From: Artocarpus heterophyllus
Lineage: Eukaryota > Streptophyta > Magnoliopsida > Rosales > Moraceae
Length of the DNA stretch: 64,000 bases
Direction: 5' to 3'
Assembly: GCA_025403435.1 (NCBI GenBank)
Contig: CM046349.1
Span: 18,808,004-18,872,003, forward strand
In this document: in pieces, positions 62,370-64,000 of the stretch
How positions within the stretch are numbered: the stretch's first letter is position 1
Layout of the letters: each line of letters starts with the position of its first letter
Made by a program: the position numbers and the translations under genes
The notes under the pieces: generated by a model
Told to the model about the DNA's origin: nothing
Database searches by the model: none
The model's input: the letters and a program-made list of their open reading frames with translations, nothing else

Positions 62370-62564
62370 TCAGAAGAACCAAGCAACCAGAGAAACCAAG
62401 GCTGCAAGTGCAGCTGGAACTCCGAGAGCTTCTGCAGAGCTTTGCATTGGAGCCGGGGGAATTGCTCCAACATCTTCAACTGCAACTGCGGTGCCAAAAG
62501 TAGCAAAAGCCAGAAGAGCCACAAGGTAGATGGTAAAAGCCATGGCCAATTTGCAGCTCTCCAT
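62370..62564 (-). CDS. Small GPI-anchored arabinogalactan-peptide-like protein
   Basis: A 64-aa open frame on the minus strand. Residues 1-28 (MESCKLAMAFTIYLVALLAF...) form a signal peptide with likely cleavage after FGTAVA. The mature part is only about 15-20 residues with a PPAP motif, a possible site of proline hydroxylation and arabinogalactan attachment. Small residues SSAEALG then precede a hydrophobic C-terminal tail ending WFF, typical of a GPI-anchor signal. This architecture matches plant AG-peptides, cell-surface proteoglycans; the exact family member is not identified. The few proline motifs weaken the call. A TATA box lies 90 bp upstream. Single exon, no faults. Confidence 0.7.
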   Translation of the reverse strand: MESCKLAMAFTIYLVALLAFATFGTAVAVEDVGAIPPAPMQSSAEALGVPAALAALVSLVAWFF

Positions 62565-62654
62565 AGCAAAGGTAGAAATGTTTTGTTGGGAAGTTTTGGG
62601 AGTGGATTTTTTATCTTTGTGACTTGTGAGGAGAGCTGAGACTGCATAAGAATG

Positions 62655-62662
62655 CTTATATA
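62655..62662 (-). promoter_or_regulatory. TATA box of the AG-peptide-like gene
   Basis: TATATAAG on the minus strand within CCTATATAAGC, about 90 bp upstream of the start codon, an ordinary plant spacing allowing a leader of roughly 55-60 bases. Confidence 0.65.
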
Positions 62663-63449
62663 GGAAGAGCTTGTGGAATTAGGAAGAATCTGCCAGCGAT
62701 ATAATGTTGTTTGAACAACAAGCAGAATCATTTGAGGGATAGTGGGTTTTGGTTTAAATTTTAAGTTCACCAACTAAATTCTGCACCAGCCTGGACAAAC
62801 TGTGTAACGGCACCAGCAATCAAGTAGCATAATGACACTTAACCTCTCTTTTTTTTATTTTTTATTTTATTTTTGAAGTCTATTGACACTTTAACATAGG
62901 ACTTGTAATGATAATGCTTGTGCTTTTGGCATCTTTTAATCAAAATGTAAGTGCCCGCTAGGCCTAATCATGACATGAAGCTAAGCTCTCTAGGGATGGG
63001 GCCATGTTTCTGTATCTTGTTTGGAGATTCTCAACAATATTACAAGGCTTCTCTTTACTGGGCCTTTGTCTTTTTTGTTCTTGTAACAGCTATGTTTTCC
63101 ATTATCCAAATCAATGAAGGTCCGACAGAGTAGTTCCAAGTCGCCCAAAATCATTATTTATCAATTTTCCCATTTTATGCTATAAATTTGCCTAATAACC
63201 GTTATAGTTATTTTGATTTTTGTTATTTGTATTATATTCTATTTTGCTATATCTCAATATGGCTAGTAAGATTATGATATCACTCTTTCATTAATCATTT
63301 TGGTAAGAATTTGTGATCCAAAAAATTGCAAGAAGAAATTCTCTAAAACTTTTACCTAAATTTACCATCGAAAGGAGAATCAGTAGAAAGGATACTTCTC
63401 CGTTTAGATTGACAGGAAATTAATGAGTTTGATACATCAACAAAATTTT
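62663..63449. other. Upstream and intergenic region
   Basis: Contains the upstream promoter of the AG-peptide-like gene and AT-rich DNA. A short plus-strand open frame at 62951-63133 has no recognised domain. No gene supported. Confidence 0.4.
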
Positions 63450-64000
63450 TGTAATGCCCGAGTGTACTCTTTAATGATTCAGAAAATAACATTGTATTTT
63501 TCTCATTTTTTTATAATTAGTTTTCCCTTTTCATGAACTCTTCATCGATACCCAATTTCCATCACACTCTATCACCCTCGACCCCCCTCACTCCATCCTC
63601 TATCATTTTCCATTGCCTTGTGCTTTCAAAAGTGTCACCATTTGCTTTCAGTAAATTTTAGCATTGCATCAATATTAAGTTAGTGTCCCAAGTCACGTTT
63701 TAGCATTTAAATAAGAAAATCATGTAAAGTTATTTTTACAATATGTCAAATTTTAACGTTTGATTTTTGTTGGTTGTTGATGACATGATGTTACAATATT
63801 CATGTTATTTTTAATTAATTTATTATTATTTATTTGATTTTTTAAATGATAATAAATAAATAAAAAAAATTCAAATGGTTTAATAGACACGAATTTTTTA
63901 AAGGGTATCAATCAAAGGGTATTCAGAACTGTTATAACGCTTCAGAAAAAATACCTCTTTTCATGAAAGGTAATGTACACCCTGATGGTGGGTGTCTATA
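63450..64000 (+). mobile_element. Possible gypsy-like LTR start running off the window
   Basis: TGTAATGCCCGAGTG at 63450 resembles the TGTAACGCCCGAGC start of the solo LTR at 20438. The following 550 bp are AT-rich and non-coding. No end in the window. Confidence 0.3.

Noticed and set aside
62327..62773. 148-codon minus-strand frame over the AG-peptide gene
   Set aside because: Alternative frame of the same region; the 64-codon frame has a signal peptide, GPI tail and a TATA box at good distance.

Overview
This is nuclear DNA from a flowering plant, most likely a woody or TE-rich eudicot. The evidence is spliced genes with GT/GC–AG introns, a plastid-targeted KAS I, Ty1-copia and Ty3-gypsy elements with plant initiator-Met primer sites, and very AT-rich intergenic DNA. 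I cannot name the species. There is no prokaryotic content, CRISPR array, rRNA or tRNA gene.

Layout. (1) 1-9162, minus strand: an HMG-box gene resembling Arabidopsis HMGB14. Its second HMG-box exon is split by a 6.55-kb Ty1-copia element (606-7157) flanked by a perfect 5-bp duplication (GATTT). (2) 9260-24920: decayed copia sequence. A block of LTR plus flank occurs twice (9886-12479 and 17740-20437) around a gag-pol remnant. An 85-bp minisatellite follows, split by a probable solo gypsy LTR (20438-24570). (3) 24921-33706: AT-rich DNA with a second gypsy-like LTR, a 314-bp tandem duplication and a 588-bp inverted-repeat element. (4) 33956-37687, plus strand: an intact seven-exon KAS I gene (470 aa), the only clearly functional large gene. 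(5) 39784-51840: a LINE remnant interrupted by a 10-kb degenerate copia element (40101-50086) and by a small MITE. (6) 53529-58248, minus strand: a shorter Tork/Tnt1-like copia element with 0.55-0.6-kb LTRs. (7) 58599-61352, plus strand: a homologue of the plastid Rossmann-fold protein At2g34460 carrying several frame breaks and lost splice sites. (8) 62370-62564, minus strand: a small secreted, probably GPI-anchored arabinogalactan-peptide-like gene.

How it fits together. In Arabidopsis the HMGB14 and At2g34460 loci are consecutive (At2g34450, At2g34460). Their presence near both ends of this window suggests an old gene neighbourhood stretched by about 50 kb of retrotransposons, with KAS I between them. 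Both relatives of the Arabidopsis pair look broken here, one by a recent insertion and one by gradual decay, while KAS I is intact. I found no convincing undescribed biological system. The points most worth checking are the exon insertion, the palindromic repeats inside transposons, the repeated LTR-plus-flank block, and the nested LINE/copia/MITE insertion.
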